This document shows, in pieces, positions 54,901 to 62,344 of a stretch of DNA of 64,000 nt; the stretch's first letter is position 1; each line of letters opens with the position of its first letter. Origin of the DNA: M3007 sp964550795 (lineage in GTDB: Bacteria > Bacteroidota > Bacteroidia > Chitinophagales > Saprospiraceae); contig CAZKBH010000021.1 in the NCBI GenBank assembly GCA_964550795.1, positions 1-64,000 on the forward strand, in the 5' to 3' direction. The notes beneath the pieces were generated by a model. The model was not told the DNA's origin, made no database searches, and saw only the letters and a list, made by a program, of their open reading frames with translations. Made by a program: the position numbers and the translations under genes.

Positions 54901-55524
54901 GTCGTTGGTGCAGATCACTTTCACTTTGTATTCCTCGGCCCAGCGGAGCAAAACCTCGTTCACGCGATCCTGCTCGGCCATCTGATGTCGTTGAATCTCA
55001 ATGTAATAGTCCTCCCCAAAGATATCGAGCCACCATTCGAATTCTTTCTTGGCGGTAGCTTCGTCTTTTCTCAAAATAGCCTGCGGCACCATGGCACCAA
55101 TGCAACAAGTAGTGGCGATGAGGCCTTCGTGGTACTGCAAAATCAGCTCCTTGTCAATGCGCGGGTATTTGCCGTAAAGTCCCTGAATATAGCCCAAAGA
55201 GCAGAGTTTGACCAGATTTTTGTAGCCTTCCGGGTTCTTTGCGAGGAATAATTGGTGGAAACGTTTGTCCTTGTCCTCCTTCGTAAAAGTCCGCCGATGC
55301 CGGTCTGTCACGACATAAAATTCGCAGCCCACGATGGGTTTTACGCCCTCGTGTTTAGCGGCTTCAGCCACAAATTGGAACACGCCGAACATATTGCCGT
55401 GGTCAGTGATGGCCAGGGCTTTCATGCCATCGGCGGCTGCTTTTTTGAACAGGCCGGGGATGGAAGCGGCCCCGTCGAGCAGGGAGAATTGGGTATGGCA
55501 GTGGAGGTGGGCGAAGTTTGGCAT
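51970..55524 (-). CDS. dnaE: DNA polymerase III alpha subunit
   Basis: The replicative polymerase catalytic subunit, 1184 residues. PHP domain at the N-terminus (FAHLHCHTQFSLLDG, ALAITDHGNMFG), polymerase core with the catalytic Asp motif MPDIDTDFDDEGRQKVIDYV, then the helix-hairpin-helix and OB-fold parts (GKRKVNVAGFV-type strand near the end; LQDYTGSLEITMFSE). I start at ATG 55524 (MPNFAHLHCH); the longer frame to 55677 only translates the palindrome array upstream (repeated HGTAFR, NSVP). Confidence 0.96.
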   Translation of the reverse strand: MPNFAHLHCHTQFSLLDGAASIPGLFKKAAADGMKALAITDHGNMFGVFQFVAEAAKHEGVKPIVGCEFYVVTDRHRRTFTKEDKDKRFHQLFLAKNPEGYKNLVKLCSLGYIQGLYGKYPRIDKELILQYHEGLIATTCCIGAMVPQAILRKDEATAKKEFEWWLDIFGEDYYIEIQRHQMAEQDRVNEVLLRWAEEYKVKVICTNDSHYVDQKDSNAHDILLCVNTGEKQATPAIREFVEEGTVMKGGRFAFWNDQFYFKTQAEMGALFKDVPQALDNTMEIVDKCEHLKLKKDILLPNFVVPQEFQTQDDYLRHLTFEGARKKYREITPEVEDRLNFELHTVKTMGFAGYFLIVADFINHGKDIGVFIGPGRGSAAGSAVAYCIGITNIDPIKYQLLFERFLNPDRKSMPDIDTDFDDEGRQKVIDYVVEKYGKQQVAQIVTYGTMAAKMSIKDVSRVLDLPLDQANALAKLVPDKPGTSLKRVLTAPFTGEGSLAEKENLGPEDIENAKKLREHLAAVNTPEGMVLKEAMILEGSVRGTGIHAAGIIIAPKDLTEIIPVYASKETELLITQYEGSIIEDAGVIKMDFLGLKTLTIIRDALILIEQNHGVKISIDDIPLDDKKTYELYQKGETNGTFQFESAGMQKYLRDLKPDKFDDLIAMNALYRPGPLEYIPDFIARKHGRQAVTYDLADMEEYLKDTFGICVYQEQIMLLSQKLAGFSKGDADVLRKAMGKKQKAVLDKMKGQFIDGGTARSHDAKTLEKVWTDWEAFASYAFNKSHSTCYAFVAYQTAYLKAHYPSEYMAAVLTHSQSNIEKITFFLEECKRMGLAVKSPDVNESIVNFSVNKKGDIRYGMGAVKGVGEAAVEILIEERKKGGPFKDIFEFMRRVSLRVVNKRVMENLVYAGAFDSFGIARGVFFAPTDKYETFIENLIKYGSAHQEDKLMSVNSLFGDLSDSVSIPEPKIPRAEDWGLIFKLQKERDVVGIYLSGHPLDDFRYEWETFASPLANIENFKGRKVNVAGFVLKAEHRISQKGTGWGRFTLQDYTGSLEITMFSESYAKFKSFFEEGTTVYVEGEYKQRYNSDEMEFKVLNVRLLETIGEEKTQSITLKIPVEKITAPFIEQLEKICLSHKGKHTLHVELIDYQNKEKLPFTSMAKKVTVGNEFIAAMELLGVECGVN

Positions 55525-55535
55525 GTTAGTACGCC

Positions 55536-55860
55536 GGAACGCTGTTCCGGCACAGTTTGTATCACGGAACGCTGTTCCGTGTGGTTGTACCACGGAACGC
55601 TGTTCCGTATGGTTGTACCACGGAACGCTGTTCCGTGTGGTTGTACTACGGAACGCTGTTCCGTGTGGTTTTACCACGGAACGCTGTTCCGTGTGGTTTT
55701 ACCACGGAACGCTGTTCCGTGTGGTTAAATAATAAGCCGGAACAGCGTTCCGGCATACACGCGCACGGAACGCTGTTCCGTGTGATTAAATAACAGGCCG
55801 GAACAGCGTTCCGGCATACACACGCACGGAACAGCGTTCCGGCATACACGTAGCGTTCCG
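55536..55860. repeat. REP array: about eleven GGAACGCTGTTCC palindromes
   Basis: Palindrome cores start at 55536, 55566, 55594, 55622, 55650, 55678, 55706, 55739, 55767, 55800 and 55828, with a partial one near 55852. Copies 2-7 are spaced exactly 28 bp, linked by GTGTGGTTGTACCAC-like sequence. The 55739, 55800 and 55828 cores read GGAACAGCGTTCC (opposite orientation). The array lies between dnaE and the RAYT gene. Relatives are at 14447, 14487 and 56818. Confidence 0.9.
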
Positions 55861-55874
55861 CGACACGGTCTGGT

Positions 55875-56504
55875 TCAAAAGAGCGCTGGTTTTGCAAAAG
55901 TGGACGGCCATTGATGCCATTCTTTTACCAAACAAGCCTTCACGGGGTTTCGAAGTATATAATTCACAATCCGATAAAACTCTTTTTCTGACCGCACCAC
56001 ATGGTCATAAGATTCTTCTTCCCAAAATGATCCTTCCAGTCCTAGGCTCCGATTGCTATGTAAGCCAGTAAACTTTTTCAAATCCTGCATTACTTTGAAC
56101 AACACTGGCGCATTTGGCATCAGGGTCATCATCATATGAACATGATTGGGCATGATGGTGTAAGCATGTAGATCGTATAGCTTCCCATCGCGATGTTGAA
56201 GGGCCTCTGAAACGATCTCGGCTACCCGATGCTCTCGCAGCCAATATGGCCCATTAGGATTCGTGTCTAAAAATTCATCCGTTGCAGCAAAAAGCCGCTT
56301 TTGCTCAATGTAAATCTGTGCACGTTTTTCCCATTCAGTCCAATTTTTCTGTTCCAAAATGCTTCGCTGTAAAAGTTCATAGTTTTCACGTAGATTACGA
56401 ATCACCTCCATGGGAATAGAGCCAGCAGGCCGAAAGGTCACGAAAAAAGTGGCTTCCGCAGGTTGGAAATGGGGTAGTTTTCGATCGTAAAAATGTGCAT
56501 GCAT
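55875..56504 (-). CDS. REP-associated tyrosine transposase (RAYT, TnpA_REP/Y1 family)
   Basis: A 209-residue HUH endonuclease. The H-x-H metal motif is in AYTIMPNHVHMMMTL (His121, His123). The RAYT signature FWEEESYDHVVRSEKEFYRI and VNYILRNPVKACLVKEWHQW follow; candidate nucleophile tyrosines are Tyr166 and Tyr182. RAYTs cut single-stranded DNA at REP hairpins and are thought to spread REP sequences. The adjoining palindrome array on its 3' side is the expected substrate. No terminal repeats or passenger genes, so it looks domesticated. Confidence 0.92.
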   Translation of the reverse strand: MHAHFYDRKLPHFQPAEATFFVTFRPAGSIPMEVIRNLRENYELLQRSILEQKNWTEWEKRAQIYIEQKRLFAATDEFLDTNPNGPYWLREHRVAEIVSEALQHRDGKLYDLHAYTIMPNHVHMMMTLMPNAPVLFKVMQDLKKFTGLHSNRSLGLEGSFWEEESYDHVVRSEKEFYRIVNYILRNPVKACLVKEWHQWPSTFAKPALF

Positions 56505-56539
56505 GGGTTTTCATAACTTCTTGGGGTTGTAGGTTTGCG

Positions 56540-56547
56540 CAAAAATA
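56540..56547 (-). promoter_or_regulatory. promoter -7 box of the RAYT gene
   Basis: TATTTTTG on the minus strand, 35 nt before ATG 56504. Confidence 0.45.
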
Positions 56548-56591
56548 AAACAAAGTGTTGAACAATAAAATCCTTTTAGCAAACAAATTTG

Positions 56592-57608
56592 CTACCCAAA
56601 CACCTCCTGCAACACCCGCAACGCCGAGCCTCGATACTTCGCAACAACCTGGTCTGAGGTTTTTTCAGGCAGCAAATAAGGCATTTCTTCCAAGATTTTC
56701 AGCCATTGCACCGACCTAAAACTGGAAAAATTTCCGCCGGAAAACGGCTGTGGATGCGACTGGATAATACCGACTGCGAGGAGGTATGATGGAGAGCGGC
56801 TCCGGTTTGGATTTTGTGCCGGAACAGCGTTCCGGCCTACACTAAAAACCAGGTCGCCGATTTGCATTCGCCTGGCCCAGCAGCGGAGTTTTTGAAGTAA
56901 AAGCTCAGGATATTCGCTTTTTAACCGATTTATCTCCTCTTCAAAAAGTGTCTCATCCCACATCCGGTAAGCCCTCCAAAAAGGCAACAGCAAATTTTCT
57001 GCATCGAAAGGGATTTGATTTTCAGAAAAGACAACACTGCGCTCGATTTTCAATTTGTCCAAACGAACGAGCCAAACTTTTGATCCACAACTCACTTTTT
57101 TGCGCAAATCGCTGATCGGAAACTGCGTTTTTTCAAATAATGGGAAAGCGGCAAATATCTTAACATCTGCATACCGCACTTGAAAAATGCGTTGGGCAGA
57201 GGCTTTTTGACGCTTCAATTCTTCACGAAACGCGGACACCATCACCGCTTCATCCGTAAGCAAAAGGTTTTCGGCATTGGAATTATAGGTCCAATTGAAA
57301 GAGCCTGTGAGCAGCAGGCTGTCATCTAAAATTGCAAATTTGTGATGCATCAACCCAGCCGCCCGACAAGCCCAAAGTTTACCGCCGGATCGGATAAATT
57401 GTTGAAAATCAAGCCCGCCTTCGCGGATATTCTGGCTGTCATATTCGAGCAAAAGTTCTACCTGAACTCCTGCGTTCAAACGTCCAAGCAAAATTTCAAA
57501 AATGTCTTTGTGAGAAAACCAGCAAACTGCAATGCAGATACTATGTCTTGCTTCGGAAAGGTGACGGCAAATGTGTTGGGGCAAGTTTTGAAAATAGGCA
57601 GCTTTCAT
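56592..57608 (-). CDS. single-HKD phospholipase D-type nuclease/hydrolase
   Basis: A 338-residue PLD-superfamily protein with one HKD motif, HHKFAILDD (His88, Lys90, Asp95) followed by GSFNWTYNSNAEN, in an N-terminal domain of about 150 residues. This is the Nuc/BfiI or cardiolipin-hydrolase-like layout, which works as a dimer. The C-terminal half (about 160-338) is unrecognised. A GCCGGAACAGCGTTCCGGC palindrome at 56818-56836 lies in frame, encoding VGRNAVPA, so the RAYT element has entered the coding sequence without breaking it. The gene sits beside the RAYT gene; the substrate is unknown. Confidence 0.8.
   Translation of the reverse strand: MKAAYFQNLPQHICRHLSEARHSICIAVCWFSHKDIFEILLGRLNAGVQVELLLEYDSQNIREGGLDFQQFIRSGGKLWACRAAGLMHHKFAILDDSLLLTGSFNWTYNSNAENLLLTDEAVMVSAFREELKRQKASAQRIFQVRYADVKIFAAFPLFEKTQFPISDLRKKVSCGSKVWLVRLDKLKIERSVVFSENQIPFDAENLLLPFWRAYRMWDETLFEEEINRLKSEYPELLLQKLRCWARRMQIGDLVFSVGRNAVPAQNPNRSRSPSYLLAVGIIQSHPQPFSGGNFSSFRSVQWLKILEEMPYLLPEKTSDQVVAKYRGSALRVLQEVFG
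56818..56836. repeat. REP palindrome inside the PLD-type gene
   Basis: GCCGGAACAGCGTTCCGGC, a member of the 55536-55840 family, in frame within codons of the PLD gene. Confidence 0.85.
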
Positions 57609-57795
57609 TGGTTCATGGGCGGCGCTGATTTTGGGTAAATTTAAAACAAATGGTTGGGATTTTGCAGTGATGTGGAAAACTTGTTTTTTTGACGCCTACC
57701 ATTTCTAACCCCATGGATTTTGGGCTCCACAGAACTTTCAGTTCATCTAACGAGTTGGTTCGTCCAATAAAACAATTGCTGGATGAATCAAGATA

Positions 57796-58101
57796 TTAAG
57801 TTATTGGATGTCGTTGCACTCTTTTAGAACTCCCCGCCGCCGCCACCACCAGTATTTCCTCCCCCAGCACCGCCTCCAACTTAGCCAGGCTCTTCAAAGT
57901 GAAATTGTGCTCCCCAGCGAGCCACTTGCTGATTTCCGATTCACTTTTCCCCAAGGCTTGGGCCAGGTCTCGCCGCTTCATGCCTTTGCGATCCAGTATG
58001 GCCTGCACCCGGTCGAGGATGTCGGTATATTTTTGGATGAAAATGTGCGTTTCGGCGGGGATTTCATCCAGTGTTTGGCGAAAAAGACTTTTAGTTGCCA
58101 T
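57796..58101 (-). CDS. XRE-family helix-turn-helix regulator (antitoxin-like)
   Basis: A 101-residue protein. After a 30-residue helical lead, the HTH region reads RKGMKRRDLAQALGKSESEI and SKWLAGEHNFTLKSLAKLEA, the XRE/HigA pattern. The upstream gene on the same strand ends at 58105, 3 nt before this ATG at 58101, so they are co-translated. It is probably the autoregulator and antitoxin of the module. The 57609-57795 spacer holds no gene. Confidence 0.85.
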   Translation of the reverse strand: MATKSLFRQTLDEIPAETHIFIQKYTDILDRVQAILDRKGMKRRDLAQALGKSESEISKWLAGEHNFTLKSLAKLEAVLGEEILVVAAAGSSKRVQRHPIT

Positions 58102-58104
58102 GAT

Positions 58105-58629
58105 TTAGAGCAAAATATCGTGTTCAGTACCATCGAAATTCGTGATTCGACGGGTGGTCTGTTCAATGAGAATCGTCTTGTCCTGCACTGCTTCCCAGAT
58201 CATTCGCGCGAAATGTTGTGCCTCACGGAATTTTCGGGCAAGATCTTCGCTGGCTTGAGCGGTTTGGGCCGTTTTGAGACCTCCATTGAATAGCACTACT
58301 AGATTATCATTCAAGCGAGTGCAGTAAAGGCGCAACGGATTTCCGAAAAAATTGATCTCAATTCCATTGATCTCAAAAGTTCCTTTGGGAGGCAATGCAG
58401 ATGCTGCATCCTCGTGGCGACTGAAATAGTGTCTGCGAGCACCTTTTCGTTCACCCATATCGGCCAATAGTGCAGCAATTTGCTGATAAAATGGCCGATA
58501 TTCTTCCGAGTTGGCAAATCGAATCACAAATTTATTGGTTTCATTTTCCTTCGATTCATCCCAACGGACAGAATAGTAAGTTACGAGCGCGAACGCATCA
58601 TCAAATATCTCAAGGACAAAGTTCTTCAC
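58105..58629 (-). CDS. putative toxin partner of the XRE gene (unrecognised family)
   Basis: About 174 residues with GTG start 58629; there is no ATG, and longer frames run back through the promoter. The middle (GIEINFFGNPLRLYCTRLND, then NLVVLFNGGLKTAQTAQ) has the strand pattern of RelE/HigB-type toxins, in which a small basic barrel is followed by a helix; the C-terminus is RKFREAQHFARMIWEAV plus a tail. I do not recognise the family by sequence. Gene order (toxin first, antitoxin second) matches higBA. Assignment as a toxin rests on this order and on the strand pattern. Confidence 0.5.
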   Translation of the reverse strand: MKNFVLEIFDDAFALVTYYSVRWDESKENETNKFVIRFANSEEYRPFYQQIAALLADMGERKGARRHYFSRHEDAASALPPKGTFEINGIEINFFGNPLRLYCTRLNDNLVVLFNGGLKTAQTAQASEDLARKFREAQHFARMIWEAVQDKTILIEQTTRRITNFDGTEHDILL

Positions 58630-58681
58630 TTTTAAGTTAAGTTCAAGGGTTTTATCTAAATTATTTAAACGAATTCTTGTG

Positions 58682-58716
58682 CAAATATAAAACAAAAAGT
58701 GTTGTTTATAAACAAA
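58682..58716 (-). promoter_or_regulatory. promoter of the TA-like module
   Basis: Minus strand TTTG (58713-58716), 23-nt spacing, TATATTTG (58682-58689), a full match to the Bacteroidota consensus. The surrounding TTTATAAACA region contains a short inverted repeat that could be the XRE operator. Confidence 0.6.
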
Positions 58717-58772
58717 GCTTAGAAAATTTGTGTCTAAATAACGGTCAAACACCTCCTGCAAAGCCCACCCCC

Positions 58773-59792
58773 TCACCCCAAAATCTTCACCCCATACCCC
58801 TCACCCTTCGCCTCCAAATACTGCGCCGCCGTTTCCCTGATCGTCTGCCCAATGGGCCGATACTCAAATCCAAAAACGGAGCGCGATTTTTCATTCCCGT
58901 AGGTGAAGTTCGTCACACTGGCGCGGGCGCTTTCTTTGGTCGCGAGCGGGGTGGTTCCCAGGATTTTTTCCTTTAGCCATTCCACGCGCCAGGCTACTTC
59001 GGCCAACAAAGGCCCAACTGTGATCGGCGGTGGCGCAACCCCCAATTCAGTGGCAATCATCCCGAAAAACTGCCGGTGCGAAAGATTGTCGCTGTTCAAA
59101 ATATACCGCTCTCCCGTAATGTCACTTTCCATGAGCTGCACCATAAATTGAACCACATCGCGCACATCCACAAAACCGGAGCCGCCGCTGGGACAAAACT
59201 TCAGACCCGCATCAATTTTTTTGAAAAAACCGGACATCCCTTCCTCCCAGTCTTTGCTACCCACGATCACCGAAGGACTCACAATGGCCGCCGATAAACC
59301 CTCTGCAATGCCACGTTGCACTTCCATTTCCGCCGCGTATTTGCTCTGGGCATAGCGGCTGTTCTGTTTACTCTCCACCCATTTGCAGTTCTCGTCCAAA
59401 TGTGGCCGATTGGCTGTCCGGCCCAGTGCCGCGATGCTGCTCACATGTACCAATCTTTTTACCCCAAAATCAATACAGAGATTTACGACGTTTTTGGTGC
59501 CTTCTACATTGATGTTCATCATTTTACGCGCATCTTTTGGATGAAAAGACACCATGGCAGCACCATGAAAAACATGGGTGACGCCTTGGAATGCGTCCTC
59601 TAAAGCACCCAAATCACAGACATCCGCTTCCGCCCATTCTACCTGCTCCGCTACCCCATCGAGGAACGCGAGACTGCTGGACGCGCGCCTCAGACCACGG
59701 ACTTTGTAGCCCTTTTGCAACAACAAACGAATCAAATACGAACCCACAAAACCAGTGGCTCCGGTGACTAAAACGAGCGAATCTTGTTTCAT
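58773..59792 (-). CDS. NAD(P)-dependent epimerase/dehydratase (extended SDR)
   Basis: A 339-residue extended short-chain dehydrogenase. Cofactor-binding VTGATGFVGSYLIRLLL (about residues 9-25), then YAQSKYAAEMEV with the catalytic Tyr-x3-Lys. The pattern NVEGTKNVVNLCIDFGVKRL resembles 3-beta-hydroxysteroid or dihydroflavonol reductase-like members. Substrate unknown. It follows the cytochrome c gene on the same strand after 6 nt. Confidence 0.85.
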   Translation of the reverse strand: MKQDSLVLVTGATGFVGSYLIRLLLQKGYKVRGLRRASSSLAFLDGVAEQVEWAEADVCDLGALEDAFQGVTHVFHGAAMVSFHPKDARKMMNINVEGTKNVVNLCIDFGVKRLVHVSSIAALGRTANRPHLDENCKWVESKQNSRYAQSKYAAEMEVQRGIAEGLSAAIVSPSVIVGSKDWEEGMSGFFKKIDAGLKFCPSGGSGFVDVRDVVQFMVQLMESDITGERYILNSDNLSHRQFFGMIATELGVAPPPITVGPLLAEVAWRVEWLKEKILGTTPLATKESARASVTNFTYGNEKSRSVFGFEYRPIGQTIRETAAQYLEAKGEGYGVKILG

Positions 59793-59798
59793 AAAGTT

Positions 59799-60155
59799 TT
59801 ACTTTTTGAACGTTTGCGTGTATTCAGCCACCGCCAGAATTTCCTCCGGATTAAGGATTGAGCCGAATGGAGTCATGAGTTTTTTGCCGTTGGTAATGAT
59901 ATTTACGCGCTCTTCGAGGGTCAGTATGCTCTGGCCAAGATCTTTGGCACCGTTCAAGCCGAGCGCACCATCCACACCGTGGCACGTCACGCAGTTTTGC
60001 CGAAATACAGCCATTCCATCCGGGACCAATTTTGAACTTTCGCCTTGGGCCGCAGGGCTGCGTTGGGCGGTGTCGTTATCGCTGGAACCACAAGCGGCAG
60101 CAAAAAGCAGCGCAAACCCAAACGTCGTATTTAAAATTCTTAGCATGTTATTCAT
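59799..60155 (-). CDS. c-type cytochrome lipoprotein
   Basis: A 118-residue mono-heme cytochrome c. A lipobox-type signal peptide ends FAAACGSS (lipid Cys22), followed by an unstructured linker, the heme motif CVTCHG (Cys55, Cys58, His59) and the likely axial Met94 in KKLMTPFGSI. It is probably anchored to a membrane as an electron carrier. Starts at 60155 or, less likely, 60146. Confidence 0.85.
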   Translation of the reverse strand: MNNMLRILNTTFGFALLFAAACGSSDNDTAQRSPAAQGESSKLVPDGMAVFRQNCVTCHGVDGALGLNGAKDLGQSILTLEERVNIITNGKKLMTPFGSILNPEEILAVAEYTQTFKK

Positions 60156-60612
60156 TTTTATAAAATTGCCGTTTAGTCCCTAAATTGTTAGTTTTGACTA
60201 AAAACAGGGCAAAGATGGCCTAGGTTTCTGGCTTTGGGCTAAAATTTGTGGCTTGATTTTGGCCCAAGGCGTTACAATAGAATTTTTTAAAATTGGCCCT
60301 TGTGTGCCAAATGTAAATGACAAGATATTTTAGTGTTTGTTCATAGTGTTTGTTTTTTGTTTTGTCCCTGTCGAGTAGCAATATTTGACAGGGTTCTTTT
60401 GTCTGAACGCATAGTTTTTTTTGACTTTTTTTTCGCCAAACCCACTTTTTTTCATTTTTGGCACAGGTTTGGTTAACTATATATTGCTTCATACAATAGA
60501 AACGGTTTAGTGAAAAAGCCCAAGGCAAACGTGCCTTGGGCTTTCTTTTTATAGTCCATTGTCAGACTAATAAACATTTTCTGAAATTGAGACCTCACTC
60601 AAATTGCGCGAT
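60156..60612. other. spacer with terminator; no gene supported
   Basis: A terminator hairpin, AAAGCCCAAGGC (about 60514) with GCCTTGGGCTTT and a following T-run, lies at about 60513-60551 and serves the gene ending at 60613. The rest is AT-rich with long T-runs. A 102-codon Lys-rich open frame on the minus strand (60220-60528) spans the terminator and looks spurious. Confidence 0.6.
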
Positions 60613-61842
60613 TTACCGCAGCAAAGTCAGGCTCCCGGCCCGCACTTTTTCCTCGCCTACACACTTGTAACGCAAGCGGTAGAGGAAAACCCCGGGATTA
60701 ACGGCTTTCCCATTGGAGGTTCCATCCCAGGTTTCAAACTGGGTCATTGCGTTGAATACCCGCCCGCCCCAGCGATCAAATACCTCAAAAGAAATGAATT
60801 CATCCACAGCAAACGGATTGCTGATGCCAAAAACATCATTCAAATTCGGGCTTTCGGTGGGGGTAAATGCGTTGGGAATAAAAACCTGGTTGCAATCGAG
60901 CGTCGCGGGGTCAATGACCGTCACGAGCAGGGTGTCGGTGGCCACGCAATCGTCATCGTAATTGAAAGTTATTTCGTAAGTGGTTGTTTGTGTGGGGGTT
61001 ATGAAAGGCTCTGCGGCGAGCGGATTGTCAACGCCTGCCAATGGATTCCACACAAACTGGCTCACACAATACTGCGTCACAGCGGGTTTGAATGAATTAC
61101 CAAGATACACGAGCGTGTCGCGGGTCAATATTTTATCCGCGCGGAGGTTGTATCTATTAATTTCCGTCACGCTGAGGGCTTTGCTGTGGAAACGCAGCTC
61201 GTCAAACACCGCTTTTAGCTCCACATCCAGCGGACAAACACGATCCCCAATGACAAGCGGGGTGGTATTGGTCAGGTCAATCCGTGCTTTTGAGGTTCGA
61301 GAATCGCGCAGGATACCATTCACATACAGGGAATAAACGGTGTTGCTTCGCGTCAGCGTGATGTATTGCCAACACGCATTGGGGTCAAGTTTTGCCGTGA
61401 CATTGGCAAGCAACGTATCGTTTTCACTAATGCCGGAAGTAATGGTTCCCACACTGCCAAAATCGTTGTAGCGCACCCAAAAGGCGTTTTTCAGGTTACA
61501 GGAATCCTGCTTGGCCATCACCAGTTGGGAGGCGTTTTGCTGGCTGTTCTGCGGCGTTGGACGGAAATAAAAACTGACCGTGAAGTCGCTGGTGGTAAAC
61601 ACATCGGCGAAAGGACCTACAAGGTTGATGCCGTCATTGTCTTCCAGAAAATACATGGCGGAGTCAATGAGGCCGCAAGTACAGCCGATGGCACCTTTGA
61701 GGACGCCCGTGGAGCCATTGCCGCTGTCGTCCACGGCTTTACAATTGTCAAACGAGAAATAGGCCTCCAGTTTGTCGGTAACAACTTGCGCTGAAACAGT
61801 GGCAGCAGCAAAAACGAGGGAAAGTAAAATAAGAAATCGCAT
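60613..61842 (-). CDS. LamG-like domain protein with gliding-motility/T9SS type B C-terminus
   Basis: A 409-residue secreted protein: signal peptide (FLILLSLVFAAATVSAQ), a LamG/concanavalin-like domain (AYFSFDNCKAVDDSGNG, DFTVSFYFRPTPQ, FDELRFHSKALSVTEINRYN) and a CHU_C-type C-terminal domain (IPNAFTPTESPNLNDVFGI, EVFDRWGGRVFNAMTQFETW, NPGVFLYRLRYKC). The T9SS type B signal suggests it is delivered to the cell surface or medium. Ligand unknown; adhesion or carbohydrate binding is likely. Confidence 0.85.
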   Translation of the reverse strand: MRFLILLSLVFAAATVSAQVVTDKLEAYFSFDNCKAVDDSGNGSTGVLKGAIGCTCGLIDSAMYFLEDNDGINLVGPFADVFTTSDFTVSFYFRPTPQNSQQNASQLVMAKQDSCNLKNAFWVRYNDFGSVGTITSGISENDTLLANVTAKLDPNACWQYITLTRSNTVYSLYVNGILRDSRTSKARIDLTNTTPLVIGDRVCPLDVELKAVFDELRFHSKALSVTEINRYNLRADKILTRDTLVYLGNSFKPAVTQYCVSQFVWNPLAGVDNPLAAEPFITPTQTTTYEITFNYDDDCVATDTLLVTVIDPATLDCNQVFIPNAFTPTESPNLNDVFGISNPFAVDEFISFEVFDRWGGRVFNAMTQFETWDGTSNGKAVNPGVFLYRLRYKCVGEEKVRAGSLTLLR

Positions 61843-61958
61843 CCTAGAATCGAGTTTTGGTACGTTTAGATGGGTTGAGTGGGGCAGGCAGAACGCCGCA
61901 AATGCGGAGAAAGTGTAAGCGCGGGCGCAGAAAACTTGTTTGTGCTCAAAGCCGACTT

Positions 61959-62279
61959 TTAACGGCCCAACATCTTGCCCAGATCGCCCATGCCGGGGGG
62001 CATGATGCCTTGCAGCAATTTGTTGGTTTCGAAGGCTGCTTTTTGTTTGGCTACGTCCAGCGCTTCGTTGACGGCTACCAAAACCAGGTCTTCCACCTGC
62101 TCTAAGTCATTGATATCCAGCTTACTGGCATCAATTTTAATATTTTCAATGCGCAGGTCGCAACTCGCTTTTACGATTACGGCACCATTGCCAGAATCAG
62201 CTTCCACGAAAATTTCAGCCAGTTTTTGCTGCATTTCCTCCTGCTGTTTTTGCAGGTTTCCAAGTAGGTTGTCGAACAT
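61959..62279 (-). CDS. ybaB: YbaB/EbfC nucleoid-associated protein
   Basis: A 106-residue protein: a helical lead (LLGNLQKQQEEMQQKLAEIF), then beta-strand core (GAVIVKASCDLRIENIKIDA) and a C-terminal helix (DLVLVAVNEALDVAKQKAAF), typical of YbaB, which binds DNA as a dimer and is often next to recR or dnaX. Here it lies between fabD and the T9SS type B gene. Confidence 0.9.
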   Translation of the reverse strand: MFDNLLGNLQKQQEEMQQKLAEIFVEADSGNGAVIVKASCDLRIENIKIDASKLDINDLEQVEDLVLVAVNEALDVAKQKAAFETNKLLQGIMPPGMGDLGKMLGR

Positions 62280-62344
62280 TTTTTTGGTCAGTTTGTGTAT
62301 CGGCGAGCTTGTTGAATGCCAGATACCGGATGATATATTTTCGT

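Noticed and set aside
55525..55677. A longer DnaE N-terminus
   Set aside because: The extension only translates the palindrome array; family start and PHP motif begin at ATG 55524.
55536..55860. A CRISPR array (28-bp regular repeats)
   Set aside because: The 28-bp unit repeats back to back with no unique spacers, and each unit is itself a palindrome plus a constant linker. There are no cas genes; a RAYT gene is adjacent.
60220..60528. A 102-residue Lys/Cys-rich protein on the minus strand
   Set aside because: The frame spans a terminator hairpin and T-rich spacer, has no promoter or family resemblance, and has the base pattern of non-coding sequence.
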